From NCBI GenBank assembly GCA_001871435.1, contig MNVC01000007.1, forward strand, positions 1 to 26,887: a stretch of 26,887 nucleotides of DNA, read 5' to 3'. Position 1 is the stretch's first letter; the number at the start of each line of letters is the position of its first letter. Shown here piece after piece: positions 13,356-20,863 of this stretch. A model generated the notes under the pieces. The model had not been told where the DNA came from, did no database searches, and saw only the letters and a program-made list of their open reading frames with translations. The translations under genes were made by a program, and so were the position numbers. The DNA comes from Candidatus Magasanikbacteria bacterium CG1_02_32_51. GTDB lineage: Bacteria; Patescibacteriota; Patescibacteriia; Magasanikbacterales; UBA922.

Positions 13356-16300
13356 ATGCCTTACAATGCCAACGACGATGAATTAAAAATATTAAATTAT
13401 TGGAATGAAAAAAAGATTTTTGAAAAATCTGTTTTGGAACGTCCGGAAAATAAGCCTTATGTTTTTTATGATGGTCCACCTTTTGCTACTGGTCTTCCTC
13501 ATTATGGGCATCTTGTAGGTACAATTATGAAAGATGTAGTACCACGTTATTTTACTATGCGTGGTTTTCGTGTGGAGCGTAAGTGGGGTTGGGATTGTCA
13601 TGGTTTACCAATTGAAAATATTATTGAAAAAGATTTGGGATTAAAATCCAAAAAAGAAATTGATGAACTTGGTATAGAAAAATTCAACGAAGCTTGTCGT
13701 AATACTGTGCTGACTTATGTGGAAGAGTGGAAAAAAACTATTCATCGTATTGGTCGCTTTGTAGATATGGACAATTGTTACAAAACTATGGATTTGAGTT
13801 TTATGGAAAGTGTCTGGTGGGTTTTCAAAGAACTTTGGAACAAAGATTTGATTTATGAGGGCAAAAAAGCTATGCACATTTGTCCGCACTGTGTAACACC
13901 ACTTTCTAATTTTGAAGTTACTCAAGGTTACAAGGATATCAAAGATTTGTCTGCTACTGCCAAGTTTCGCGTGATTGATGAAGATTTCAAAGAGAAATTT
14001 GGTTTGAACGATAGGGAACTTTATATTTTGGCTTGGACGACTACCCCTTGGACTTTGCCTGGTAATGTTTTGTTAGCAGTAGGTAAAGATATTGATTATG
14101 TGGTAGTCAAAGGAGAACATAATTATTATCTAGCTGCCAAAGAATTGGTGGCTAATGTTTTTCAAACTAAGAACAAATGTGATTATACTTTGATTAGTAC
14201 AATGAAAGGTGAAGATTTAGTTGGGATAAATTATGAACCACTTTTTCCATATTTTGCTAATACTACAAATGCTTTCAAAGTAGTAACAGGAGATTTTGTC
14301 ACCACAGAAAATGGTACAGGAATTGTGCATATTGCTCCAGCTTTTGGCGAGGATGATTACAAACTTGGTGAAGAATATAAAGTTGGTTGGGTTCAACATG
14401 TGGAAATGAATGGACAATTTACTGCTGATGTTTTGGATTTTGTTGGTCAAGAAGTAAAACCAAAAGATGATCATACTAAGACTGATGTGGAGATTATCAA
14501 ATGGCTGGCTCATCATGATAAATTGTTTAGTAAAGAAAAATATGAACATAGCTATCCACATTGTTGGCGTTGTGATACTCCACTTCTCAACTATGCGACT
14601 TCTTCTTGGTTTGTAAAAGTAACTGAGATAAAAGATGAAATGCTAAAAAATAATAAAAAAACAAGTTGGGTGCCGGATCATATCAAAGATGGACGTTTTG
14701 GTCTCTGGCTTGAAGGGGCTCGTGATTGGGCAATTTCTCGCAATCGTTATTGGGGTTCAGCTTTGCCAATTTGGCGTAGTGAAGATGGACACGAAACTAT
14801 TTGTATTGGTTCGGTCGCCGAATTGGAAGAATTGTCTGGACAAAAAGTAGAGGATTTGCACAAACATATTTTGGACAAAATTACTTTTGAAAAAGATGGT
14901 AAAACATTTACAAGAATCCCTGAAGTACTTGACTGTTGGTTTGAATCTGGGGCGATGCCTTATGGTCAAATGCATTATCCCTTTGAAAATAAAGAAAAAT
15001 TTGAAGCTGGTTTTCCAGCCGAATTTATTGCCGAGGGACAAGACCAAACTCGTGGTTGGTTTTATACCCTTCATGTTTTGGCCACAGCTTTGACTACCGG
15101 CAAGAACCCATCCATTCTTGTGAAAGAGTCTGTGCCTGCTTTCAAAAATGTAATTGTTAATGGAATTGTGCTTGCTGAAGATGGTAAAAAGATGAGTAAA
15201 CGTCTCAAAAATTATCCAGATCCAAATATTGTACTTGAAAAATATGGAGCTGATGCGCTACGTTATTATTTGGTAAGTTCACCAGCCATGTATGCTGAGA
15301 GTCTAAACTTCTCAGAAAAAGATGTACGAGAAGTTTACAATAAAGTTGTAAATACTTTGTGGAATGTATTTAGTTTTTACGAAATGTTCAGTACTGATTT
15401 CACAGATTATAAAAAAGATTACACAGAGTCTACACATGTTTTGGATAAATGGATCATGGCGAAGTTACATGGATTATTAAAAGAAGTAACTGAAAAAATG
15501 GATGAGTATAAACTTGCCGAAGCTAGCCGTCCAATATTAGATTTTATTACCGAACTTTCCCAATGGTATGTTCGTCGTTCACGTGATAGATTCAAAAACG
15601 AAAATAGTGAAGACAAAGTACAAGCTGTCGCTACGCTTCGAGAAGTCTTACTTACTTTGGCAAAATTGATGGCGCCGTTTACACCATTTATGTCTGAAAA
15701 ACTTTATCAAGAGTTGGGTGGTGAACTAGAATCAGTGCATCTAGAAATGTGGCCAGCCTTCGCTGAAGCTACGGCTGGCAAGCCACTAAATCATGAAGCT
15801 GTGTCTGATAAGTCATCAAACTATGAAGCTACGGCTGGCAAGCCAAAAAAGGAGGATGAAAAAGTGTTGAAAGAAATGGAAACAGTTCGAAAAGTGGTGG
15901 AAATGGGTTTGTCTATGCGGGCTGAGAGTGGTATAAAAGTCAGACAAGTGTTGTCACAATTCTATATTTTTGGTGCGGAGTTTATTTTTGCTGATTCCAA
16001 AAATATTATAGCCGAAGAACTCAATGTCAAAGAAGTATTGTTGGAACACTTTGATAAAGAAGATAATCATTTGAAGAAAAAAGAAGATTGGGGATTCAAG
16101 ATGGCACTAAATATTTATATCACTGAGGAATTGAAAAAAGAAGGTCTAGTGCGTGAGATAGTACGTACTATCAATCAAATTCGCAAAGAACAAGGTATGA
16201 CGATTGCTGATGAAGTGATAGTAGAATATCATACAGAAAATGAAAATCTACAAAAAGTTTTTGTAGAATATGAAGCTGAAATCAAGAAGAGTGTCTTGGC

Positions 16301-16397
16301 TAGAGAATTGGTAAAAGAAAAGATTGTTTTTGATGAGTCAGATGATAAGTTGTATAAGATTGATGGAGTGGATGTGTTGTTGAGTGTGAAGGAGTAA
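13356..16397 (+). CDS. ileS: Isoleucyl-tRNA synthetase, eukaryote-like (type 2) class
   Basis: 1013 residues, near the normal length. It charges tRNA-Ile and edits mischarged valine. Seen: the HIGH motif as PPFATGLPHYGH (about 40-51), GWDCHGLPIE, the editing domain (WTTTPWTLPGN, then GTGIVHIAPAFGEDDY), CWRCDTPLLNYATSSWFV, GLWLEGARDWAISRNRYWG, and KMSKR in DGKKMSKRLKNYPDP. These details match the eukaryote-like IleS2 branch, which is typically mupirocin-insensitive (family knowledge, not tested here). An insertion at residues 804-833 consists of three 10-residue copies (EATAGKPLNH/EAVSDKSSNY/EATAGKPKKE) in the region after the anticodon-binding domain. It has a T-box leader and its own terminator. 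No Shine-Dalgarno; the start is ATG in TGCTACTATG. Confidence 0.97.
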   Translation: MPYNANDDELKILNYWNEKKIFEKSVLERPENKPYVFYDGPPFATGLPHYGHLVGTIMKDVVPRYFTMRGFRVERKWGWDCHGLPIENIIEKDLGLKSKKEIDELGIEKFNEACRNTVLTYVEEWKKTIHRIGRFVDMDNCYKTMDLSFMESVWWVFKELWNKDLIYEGKKAMHICPHCVTPLSNFEVTQGYKDIKDLSATAKFRVIDEDFKEKFGLNDRELYILAWTTTPWTLPGNVLLAVGKDIDYVVVKGEHNYYLAAKELVANVFQTKNKCDYTLISTMKGEDLVGINYEPLFPYFANTTNAFKVVTGDFVTTENGTGIVHIAPAFGEDDYKLGEEYKVGWVQHVEMNGQFTADVLDFVGQEVKPKDDHTKTDVEIIKWLAHHDKLFSKEKYEHSYPHCWRCDTPLLNYATSSWFVKVTEIKDEMLKNNKKTSWVPDHIKDGRFGLWLEGARDWAISRNRYWGSALPIWRSEDGHETICIGSVAELEELSGQKVEDLHKHILDKITFEKDGKTFTRIPEVLDCWFESGAMPYGQMHYPFENKEKFEAGFPAEFIAEGQDQTRGWFYTLHVLATALTTGKNPSILVKESVPAFKNVIVNGIVLAEDGKKMSKRLKNYPDPNIVLEKYGADALRYYLVSSPAMYAESLNFSEKDVREVYNKVVNTLWNVFSFYEMFSTDFTDYKKDYTESTHVLDKWIMAKLHGLLKEVTEKMDEYKLAEASRPILDFITELSQWYVRRSRDRFKNENSEDKVQAVATLREVLLTLAKLMAPFTPFMSEKLYQELGGELESVHLEMWPAFAEATAGKPLNHEAVSDKSSNYEATAGKPKKEDEKVLKEMETVRKVVEMGLSMRAESGIKVRQVLSQFYIFGAEFIFADSKNIIAEELNVKEVLLEHFDKEDNHLKKKEDWGFKMALNIYITEELKKEGLVREIVRTINQIRKEQGMTIADEVIVEYHTENENLQKVFVEYEAEIKKSVLARELVKEKIVFDESDDKLYKIDGVDVLLSVKE
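15764..15845 (+). repeat. 30-nt tandem repeat inserted in the ileS coding sequence
   Basis: Copies start at 15764, 15794 and 15824. The first and third share TGAAGCTACGGCTGGCAAGC plus CA exactly (22 nt); the middle copy is diverged. The flanking GCCAGCC...GGCTGGC can pair, so the unit is itself a hairpin-type repeat. It preserves the ileS reading frame. Confidence 0.88.
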
Positions 16398-16402
16398 AGT
16401 TA

Positions 16403-16436
16403 AAAAAAGAACGTATTTTTCAATATGTTCTTTTTT
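16403..16436 (+). terminator. Intrinsic terminator of ileS
   Basis: AAAAGAACGTAT / ATATGTTCTTTT with a short loop and six T residues, within 10 nt of the stop codon. The one G-T pair does not disrupt the stem. Confidence 0.87.
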
Positions 16437-16467
16437 ATTAGCAAATCATTGTCTTTAAATAGTTCTT

Positions 16468-16592
16468 ACTTTTTATAACTAAAAAGTAACAAAAAGTTTT
16501 GAAGGGGAAAGAACTCGCGTTTTCTCGAGTGGGTAAGGTCAAAATTAGTTTAGCAACGTACGCTCAAACAGCTTTCCCCCTCAAACTCCCCG
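16468..16592. repeat. Dispersed repeat, long copy (ACTTTTTATAACTAAAAAGT...CTCCCCG)
   Basis: Both ends match the shorter copy at 10258-10326: the left palindromic end differs at a few positions, and the right 28 nt have one mismatch. The middle holds an extra stretch including CTCGCGTTTTCTCGAG. No ORF. The rest of the gap to 16787 holds an A/T hairpin (ATAAAAATA...TATTTTTAT, 16602-16626), a TATAAT at 16643-16648 that may be the tdk promoter, and another repeat at 16723-16780. Confidence 0.7.
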
Positions 16593-16722
16593 GAGTTATA
16601 TAAAAATAAAAATATTATTTTTATATATTTCACTTTTTGTTGTATAATGTTTTTGATATTAGACTGTTAAGTCTTTTACCTCTTTTGAAAGTTTTCCTTT
16701 CAAATAAATTTATTTTTAAGAA

Positions 16723-16780
16723 AGATCCCTCTCCTCCTACACTCCTCGTTTTCTCGGAGCTTCGGAGGATCGGGATGACA
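16723..16780. repeat. Dispersed repeat directly upstream of tdk (AGATCCCTCTCC...GGGATGAC)
   Basis: AGATCCCTCTCCTCCTA...GAGCTTCGGAGGAT-CGGGATGA aligns with 19031-19085 (upstream of pepA) and, partially, with the start of a copy near 24175. The repeat ends within 10 nt of the gene's start codon. Confidence 0.65.
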
Positions 16781-16787
16781 GTAAAAT

Positions 16788-17345
16788 ATGAAAAAAGGCA
16801 GACTAGACGTGATAAGTGGTCCGATGTTTAGTGGCAAAAGTGCTGAGCTTATCAGACGTCTCACAATTCAAGACATCGCGCAAAAGAAAATTGTGGTTTT
16901 TAAGCATGGTTTAGACGATAGATTCGGACGACCTCAAGATATTTCCTCACGCAATGGTAATTATTTGTCAGCCATATCTGTAACCAAAGTAGCTGAGATG
17001 AATGAGCATTTGGATTTTGACAATTTGGATCTTGTTGGAATAGATGAAATACAATTTTTTGATAGAGATGAACTTGTCGCACTTTGTAAAAAATTGGTAG
17101 ATGAAAAAGGAATTTCTGTAATAGTCTGTGGTCTGGATAGTGACTATTTACAAGTACCATTTGAGACGACAGCTCACTTGATGGCACTGGCGGATTCGGT
17201 ATATAAGACTAGTGCGGTCTGTATGCAATGTCGGGATACAGATGCGGTCTATACACATCGGGTTTTTGGTGGTGACAATCGTGTAGAAGTTGGTTCGGAC
17301 AATTATGAGCCAAGGTGTCGGTCTTGTCGGGTGAATGTAAAATGA
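16788..17345 (+). CDS. tdk: Thymidine kinase (type II)
   Basis: 185 residues, typical of bacterial and viral type-II TK. It phosphorylates thymidine with ATP for dTMP salvage. Seen: Walker A GPMFSGKS (residues 11-18), a lasso-region arginine-rich stretch, GIDEIQFF (84-91) with the catalytic Glu E87, GLDSDYLQVPF, and two CxxC pairs (CMQC and CRSC near the C-terminus) of the structural zinc site. The start MKKGRLDVISGPMFSGKS fits the family. The 5' region is repeat DNA ending in GGGATGACAG just before the ATG. With the kinase at 17391 it suggests dependence on nucleoside salvage. Confidence 0.95.
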   Translation: MKKGRLDVISGPMFSGKSAELIRRLTIQDIAQKKIVVFKHGLDDRFGRPQDISSRNGNYLSAISVTKVAEMNEHLDFDNLDLVGIDEIQFFDRDELVALCKKLVDEKGISVIVCGLDSDYLQVPFETTAHLMALADSVYKTSAVCMQCRDTDAVYTHRVFGGDNRVEVGSDNYEPRCRSCRVNVK

Positions 17346-17363
17346 TTTTTTAGGAAAATAAAA

Positions 17364-17388
17364 AATCTCTCAAAACGAGAGGTTTTTT
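17364..17388. terminator. Terminator between convergent tdk and the 17391 kinase
   Basis: AATCTCTC / GAGAGGTT, an 8-bp stem (one G-T) with a 5-nt loop, followed by TTTTTT on the plus strand and preceded by AAAAA, so it can serve both genes. Confidence 0.8.
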
Positions 17389-17390
17389 GA

Positions 17391-17924
17391 TTAAACATTT
17401 ATCCTCTCCAAAATATCTCCCACATGTACATCATAATTAGTCGTGGCTTGGAGTGGTATAAATTTGACCTGATGTTTTTTCAAAAAGTGATTGATTATAT
17501 TGTCTATCAGAGTACGGAATTCTTCATCAGTCGTGCGTAGGCCATCTTCTACTGCTACTATATTTAACTTTTGAGTTTTGAAAATAAGATCATAAGTACT
17601 GCTGTGATCAAAGGCGATTTGCTCATAATTTCTTGAGGTCTCTTCATTAGCCACGCGGTGTAGATAGGCAAAGTTGTCTATAGTTGCCCGGTCAGTAATC
17701 AAGATTTTGTTACTATGGTCTACTTCCAGCTCTTTGGCTATCTGATTATTCATAATCCATTTTTGGGCATCAATTGTGGTTTCTTCGTTAATTGGAAACG
17801 GACAATGTCTTACCAGTTCTTGGACAATGATGACTTTTTTGCCTAGGCTGTCTAGTTTTTCTTTTAACTTGTTTACAAGAGTAGTTTTGCCAGTAGAGTG
17901 GGTACCGATGATGGCTATTTTCAT
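17391..17924 (-). CDS. P-loop ATPase/nucleoside kinase-like protein (AAA_28/NadR-kinase type)
   Basis: 177 residues. Walker A is GTHSTGKTTL (residues 7-16). KVIIVQELVRHCPFP follows, then a possible Walker B/lid region ILITDRATIDNFAYLHRV with the DR pair seen in nucleoside and NadR-type ribosylnicotinamide kinases. A small mixed alpha/beta domain fills the rest. No second domain (no NadR adenylyltransferase) is attached. It most likely phosphorylates a small nucleoside or cofactor precursor; the substrate is undefined. It is convergent with tdk. Upstream on the minus strand (17925-18000) is a short unrelated gap. The ATG start has no Shine-Dalgarno. Confidence 0.72.
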   Translation of the reverse strand: MKIAIIGTHSTGKTTLVNKLKEKLDSLGKKVIIVQELVRHCPFPINEETTIDAQKWIMNNQIAKELEVDHSNKILITDRATIDNFAYLHRVANEETSRNYEQIAFDHSSTYDLIFKTQKLNIVAVEDGLRTTDEEFRTLIDNIINHFLKKHQVKFIPLQATTNYDVHVGDILERINV

Positions 17925-18099
17925 AGGTGGTTTGTCACATCCTGAGCCACTGAAAGATGACGTAAGGATATTTTTTATGAATTAATGTTTTTGTGAGTAG
18001 ATTTTTTCAAACTTATTATACTTTTTATATGATCCTTTTGCAAGTTGAAATTTTGGTTTGACTAGAGTGTTTTTTTTGGGTATGATTGGGTTGTAATTG

Positions 18100-18127
18100 T
18101 CATTCTGAACTTGTTTCAGAATCTTTC
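18100..18127. repeat. Dispersed repeat TCATTCTGAAC...TTTC, copy 2
   Basis: 28 nt identical to 5289-5316. The short palindromic core GAAC-TTG-TTTC and its genomic repetition mark it as a dispersed element in the gap between the divergently transcribed 17391 kinase and the HAD gene. Confidence 0.75.
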
Positions 18128-18226
18128 CTAAATTTTGCTTTGTTTATCTATTATAATATTGTAAGCGAAAATTACGTTTAAGCTTTTGTAAGTTTCATTA
18201 ATTAAAAAAGTTAATCTTAAGAAAGA

Positions 18227-18245
18227 TCCTGAAATAAATTCAGGA
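18227..18245. repeat. Palindrome TCCTGAA-ATAAA-TTCAGGA abutting the HAD gene
   Basis: A 7-bp inverted repeat with a 5-nt loop. The ATG formed by its flank (AGGATGACA, 18245-18247) is in frame with the HAD gene, and its AGGA is a possible Shine-Dalgarno for the ATG at 18257. Same family as 5200-5218 and 11448-11466. Confidence 0.75.
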
Positions 18246-18256
18246 TGACAAAACAT

Positions 18257-18871
18257 ATGTTAAAAGCAATTATTTTTGATTTTGATGGTGTGCTCGGTGA
18301 TACATACGCTATGAATTTGGAAGTGTGCCAGATATTCAAACCTCATCTTACTGATGAATCTTTTAGAGACTTACACAATGGTAATGTTTTCAAAAGTGCT
18401 GATTTGATTTTTAGTCCAGATGAAGAAATATTTCATGCTAGTGAAATGAAAAAACGTTTTGCAGAAAAAAATCTTTTTCCTTTCAAAAAAGATATAGAAA
18501 AATTGAGTAAAGATTACAAATTGTTTATTGTTTCAAGTACCAGTGAAAAAAATCTTGAAAATTATTTGGAATGTGGTAATTTAGCTTCCCATTTTATGGG
18601 AGTTTTGGGTAATGGTGTTAATAGGTCAAAAGTCATAAAATTCCAGATGATTTTTGAAAAATATAATTTGTTATCAGAAGAATGTTTATTCTTTACTGAT
18701 ACTCTTGGTGATTTGCGTGAAGCAGAAGAAGTAAATTTGCCAGCAGTGGGAGTGACTTGGGGTTATCATGATTCTATTACTCTCCAAAAAGGAAACCCAC
18801 TTCGGATTATTTCTGAGTTTGACGAAGTAGTTTTGACTATTGAGGAATTTAAAAATAAAAAAGTGGAGTGA
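18257..18871 (+). CDS. HAD-family phosphatase (phosphoglycolate phosphatase-like)
   Basis: 204 residues from the ATG at 18257. The longer start at 18245 would add MTKH from repeat DNA, whereas family members begin just before IIFDFDGV. Motif I is DFDGVLGD (D8 nucleophile, D10 acid/base), motif II is VSSTS (about residue 93), the motif III Lys is probably in RSKVIKF, and motif IV is FFTDTLGDLREA with the metal-binding Asp pair. The alpha-helical cap between motifs I and II fits subclass I. Substrates could be phosphoglycolate or other small sugar phosphates. The dispersed repeat TCCTGAA...TTCAGGA ends 12 nt before the start. Confidence 0.87.
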   Translation: MLKAIIFDFDGVLGDTYAMNLEVCQIFKPHLTDESFRDLHNGNVFKSADLIFSPDEEIFHASEMKKRFAEKNLFPFKKDIEKLSKDYKLFIVSSTSEKNLENYLECGNLASHFMGVLGNGVNRSKVIKFQMIFEKYNLLSEECLFFTDTLGDLREAEEVNLPAVGVTWGYHDSITLQKGNPLRIISEFDEVVLTIEEFKNKKVE

Positions 18872-18975
18872 CAAATTGATCCGTCGGCTGACGGAGAAAT
18901 TTGTCAACGTTCTTGACGAAATTTACATGTTTCCCGACGACAGAGTACGAGATCCCGTATTTTATCGGGACATTT
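18869..18975. repeat. Intergenic hairpins and a dispersed repeat downstream of the HAD gene
   Basis: GACAAATT-GAT-CCGTC-GGCT-GACGG-AGA-AATTTGTC (18869-18904) is a stepped hairpin that starts at the stop codon and may serve as a processing or termination structure. TTTCCCGAC...ATCCCGTATTTTATCGGGAC (18930-18968) repeats the element at 1259-1296. Confidence 0.6.
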
Positions 18976-19030
18976 CGTTATTACATTTTTTAGAAAATAT
19001 AATTTTATTAAGATTGTAACCAGGGTCTAT

Positions 19031-19085
19031 AGATCCCTCTCCACCTATGCTCTTGTTTCACAGAGCTTCGGAGGATTCGGGATGA
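19031..19085. repeat. Dispersed repeat directly upstream of pepA (AGATCCCTCTCC...GGGATGA)
   Basis: Matches 16723-16780 over most of its length (AGATCCCTCTCC, GAGCTTCGGAGGAT, CGGGATGA). Ends 12 nt before the pepA ATG at 19098; the repeat's own ATG at 19082 is not in frame. Confidence 0.65.
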
Positions 19086-19097
19086 ATAAAAAAACAT

Positions 19098-20618
19098 ATG
19101 ACAAAATACAGTATAAACAAAGAAAATAAAAAAATAGATTGTCTGATTATCCCAATTTTTGAAGATGTTGGGTTAGATAATTTTAGTAAAAATTTGGACA
19201 AAGATTTGGCAAAATTTGTGGCCAAAGTTTTTGCTAACAAAGATTTTGAAGGGAAGAAAAAACAAAGTAGTTTTTTTTATATTGATAGTACAAAATATGA
19301 AAGAGTATTGCTCGTAGGTTTGGGAAAAGAAAAAGATTTGAGTATCAAAAATTATAAGGAAATAATTGGTACCGCTTTTTTGATTTCTCAAAATAAAAAA
19401 TATAATAAATTAAATTTAGTATTATCAAATATTTTATTAAAAAAATTTGAAGTAAAAAGATTGGTTCAAGAAACAGTCGTAGCTATCGAAATTGCGACTT
19501 ATGCCTATGATGAATTCAAAACAAAAAAAGATGACAAAATTATTAGGTTAGAAGAGGTAAATTTGTTGGGAGATTTTGATAAGACTATTACAAAAAATTT
19601 ACAAACAGGTATTGAAGAAGGGTTTATTATTGCTGGTGGTGTAAATTTTGCTAGACATTTGGGTAATATTCCACCAACTATCATGACACCAACTTATCTG
19701 GCTAATGAAGCTTTGCAATTGGCAAAAGCCAACAAAAATATCAAGACCAAAGTTTTGTCAGAAGCTGAAATTGAGAAACTTGGCATGGGTTGTTTGCTAG
19801 CTGTCGGTCGTGGTTCCAAACATGAAACCAAATTTATTATTGTTGAATATTGGGGCACTGATAAAGACAAAAAACCAAGTGTCTTGGTTGGCAAAGGAAT
19901 TACTTTTGATTCTGGTGGGCTTTCTCTAAAGCCGGGGGATTATATGATAGATATGAAATTTGATATGCTTGGCGCCGCTTCAGTTTTGGGGGCTATCAAA
20001 GTTTTGACAGATTTGAAAGTAAAGAAAAATATTGTAGTTCTTATTCCATCTGCTGAAAATATGCCTGGTGGTGATTCTTATCGTCCTGATGATATTTTGA
20101 CAGCTATGAATGGTGCTACTGTGGAAATCAAAAATACTGATGCAGAAGGTCGTCTTATTCTAGCTGACGGACTTTGTTATGCTACTAAGTATGAACCAAA
20201 AGAGGTGATAGATTTGGCAACTTTGACTGGTGCTTGTATGTCTGCTTTGGGATTAGAAAAATCTGGAATTTTTACACCAGAAGATAAGATTGTTGAGAAG
20301 ATGATAGATTTGGGAGAAGCTATCGGAGAAAATTTGTGGCGCTTGCCACTTGGTGAAGAATATAGTGAAGCCATGAAAAGTGAAGTAGCTGATATTAAAA
20401 ATACTGGTGGAGTTGGAGGAGAAAGATATGGAACAGCTAGTACAGCTGCGGCCTTTTTGCAATTTTTTACCCAAGACAAAGAAACTGGTGAAAAAAATTA
20501 TCCTTGGGCTCATATCGATTTGGCTAGTGCTATTTATGGTAGTAAAGGTAAAGCACATATTAGAGCTGGCGCGAATGGATTTGGAGTACAAGTTTTAGTG
20601 GAATATCTTAGGAGTTAA
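19098..20618 (+). CDS. pepA: Leucyl aminopeptidase (M17 family)
   Basis: 506 residues, the family length. It removes N-terminal residues from peptides using two metal ions, as a cytoplasmic hexamer. Seen: the metal and active-site residues K266, D271 and K278 in VGKGITFDSGGLSLKPGD, D289 in MKFDML, and D348, E350 and R352 in NTDAEGRLILADGL, followed by IDLATLTGAC and GERYGTASTAAAFL. The N-terminal 150 residues form the variable domain. PepA in E. coli also binds DNA in Xer recombination; nothing here shows that role. The start is ATG after ACAT. It is preceded by a dispersed repeat and followed by repeat DNA before the U32 gene. Confidence 0.96.
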   Translation: MTKYSINKENKKIDCLIIPIFEDVGLDNFSKNLDKDLAKFVAKVFANKDFEGKKKQSSFFYIDSTKYERVLLVGLGKEKDLSIKNYKEIIGTAFLISQNKKYNKLNLVLSNILLKKFEVKRLVQETVVAIEIATYAYDEFKTKKDDKIIRLEEVNLLGDFDKTITKNLQTGIEEGFIIAGGVNFARHLGNIPPTIMTPTYLANEALQLAKANKNIKTKVLSEAEIEKLGMGCLLAVGRGSKHETKFIIVEYWGTDKDKKPSVLVGKGITFDSGGLSLKPGDYMIDMKFDMLGAASVLGAIKVLTDLKVKKNIVVLIPSAENMPGGDSYRPDDILTAMNGATVEIKNTDAEGRLILADGLCYATKYEPKEVIDLATLTGACMSALGLEKSGIFTPEDKIVEKMIDLGEAIGENLWRLPLGEEYSEAMKSEVADIKNTGGVGGERYGTASTAAAFLQFFTQDKETGEKNYPWAHIDLASAIYGSKGKAHIRAGANGFGVQVLVEYLRS

Positions 20619-20761
20619 AGACATTTTTATTTAGTTGATAGTGAAGTTAAATTGCAGTGAGCTTACAAGGTCATGTTTAAAATTTCAAATTACAAAATCT
20701 AAATGACAAATCAAATCCAAAATTTTAATGTCAAAAATTTTATCATTTAGACATTCATAAT

Positions 20762-20794
20762 TGATTCCTCCCAAGGCGGACAAGTTGAAATTTG
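20762..20794. repeat. 33-bp exact dispersed repeat, copy 2
   Basis: Identical to 12255-12287. Flanked by A/T-rich imperfect inverted sequence (AAATGACAAATCAAATCC on the left; CTTTGACATTTGTCATTTTT on the right), which suggests a small inverted-repeat element with a conserved core. Confidence 0.8.
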
Positions 20795-20863
20795 AGCTTT
20801 GACATTTGTCATTTTTTTAATTATTATTTGTTTATTATTCATAATTTGTATCTTAAATAGTGT

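Noticed and set aside
15756..15850. Frameshift or pseudogenisation of ileS at the repeat insertion
   Set aside because: The insertion is a multiple of three, the reading frame continues, and all downstream motifs are intact.
16637..16831. 64-codon plus-strand ORF before tdk
   Set aside because: It lies over the dispersed repeat at 16723-16780 and overlaps the tdk start in another frame; the composition is that of repeat DNA.
18245..18256. Longer start (MTKH) for the HAD gene
   Set aside because: These codons belong to the dispersed palindrome; HAD proteins of this type begin just before the DFDG motif, so ATG 18257 is preferred.
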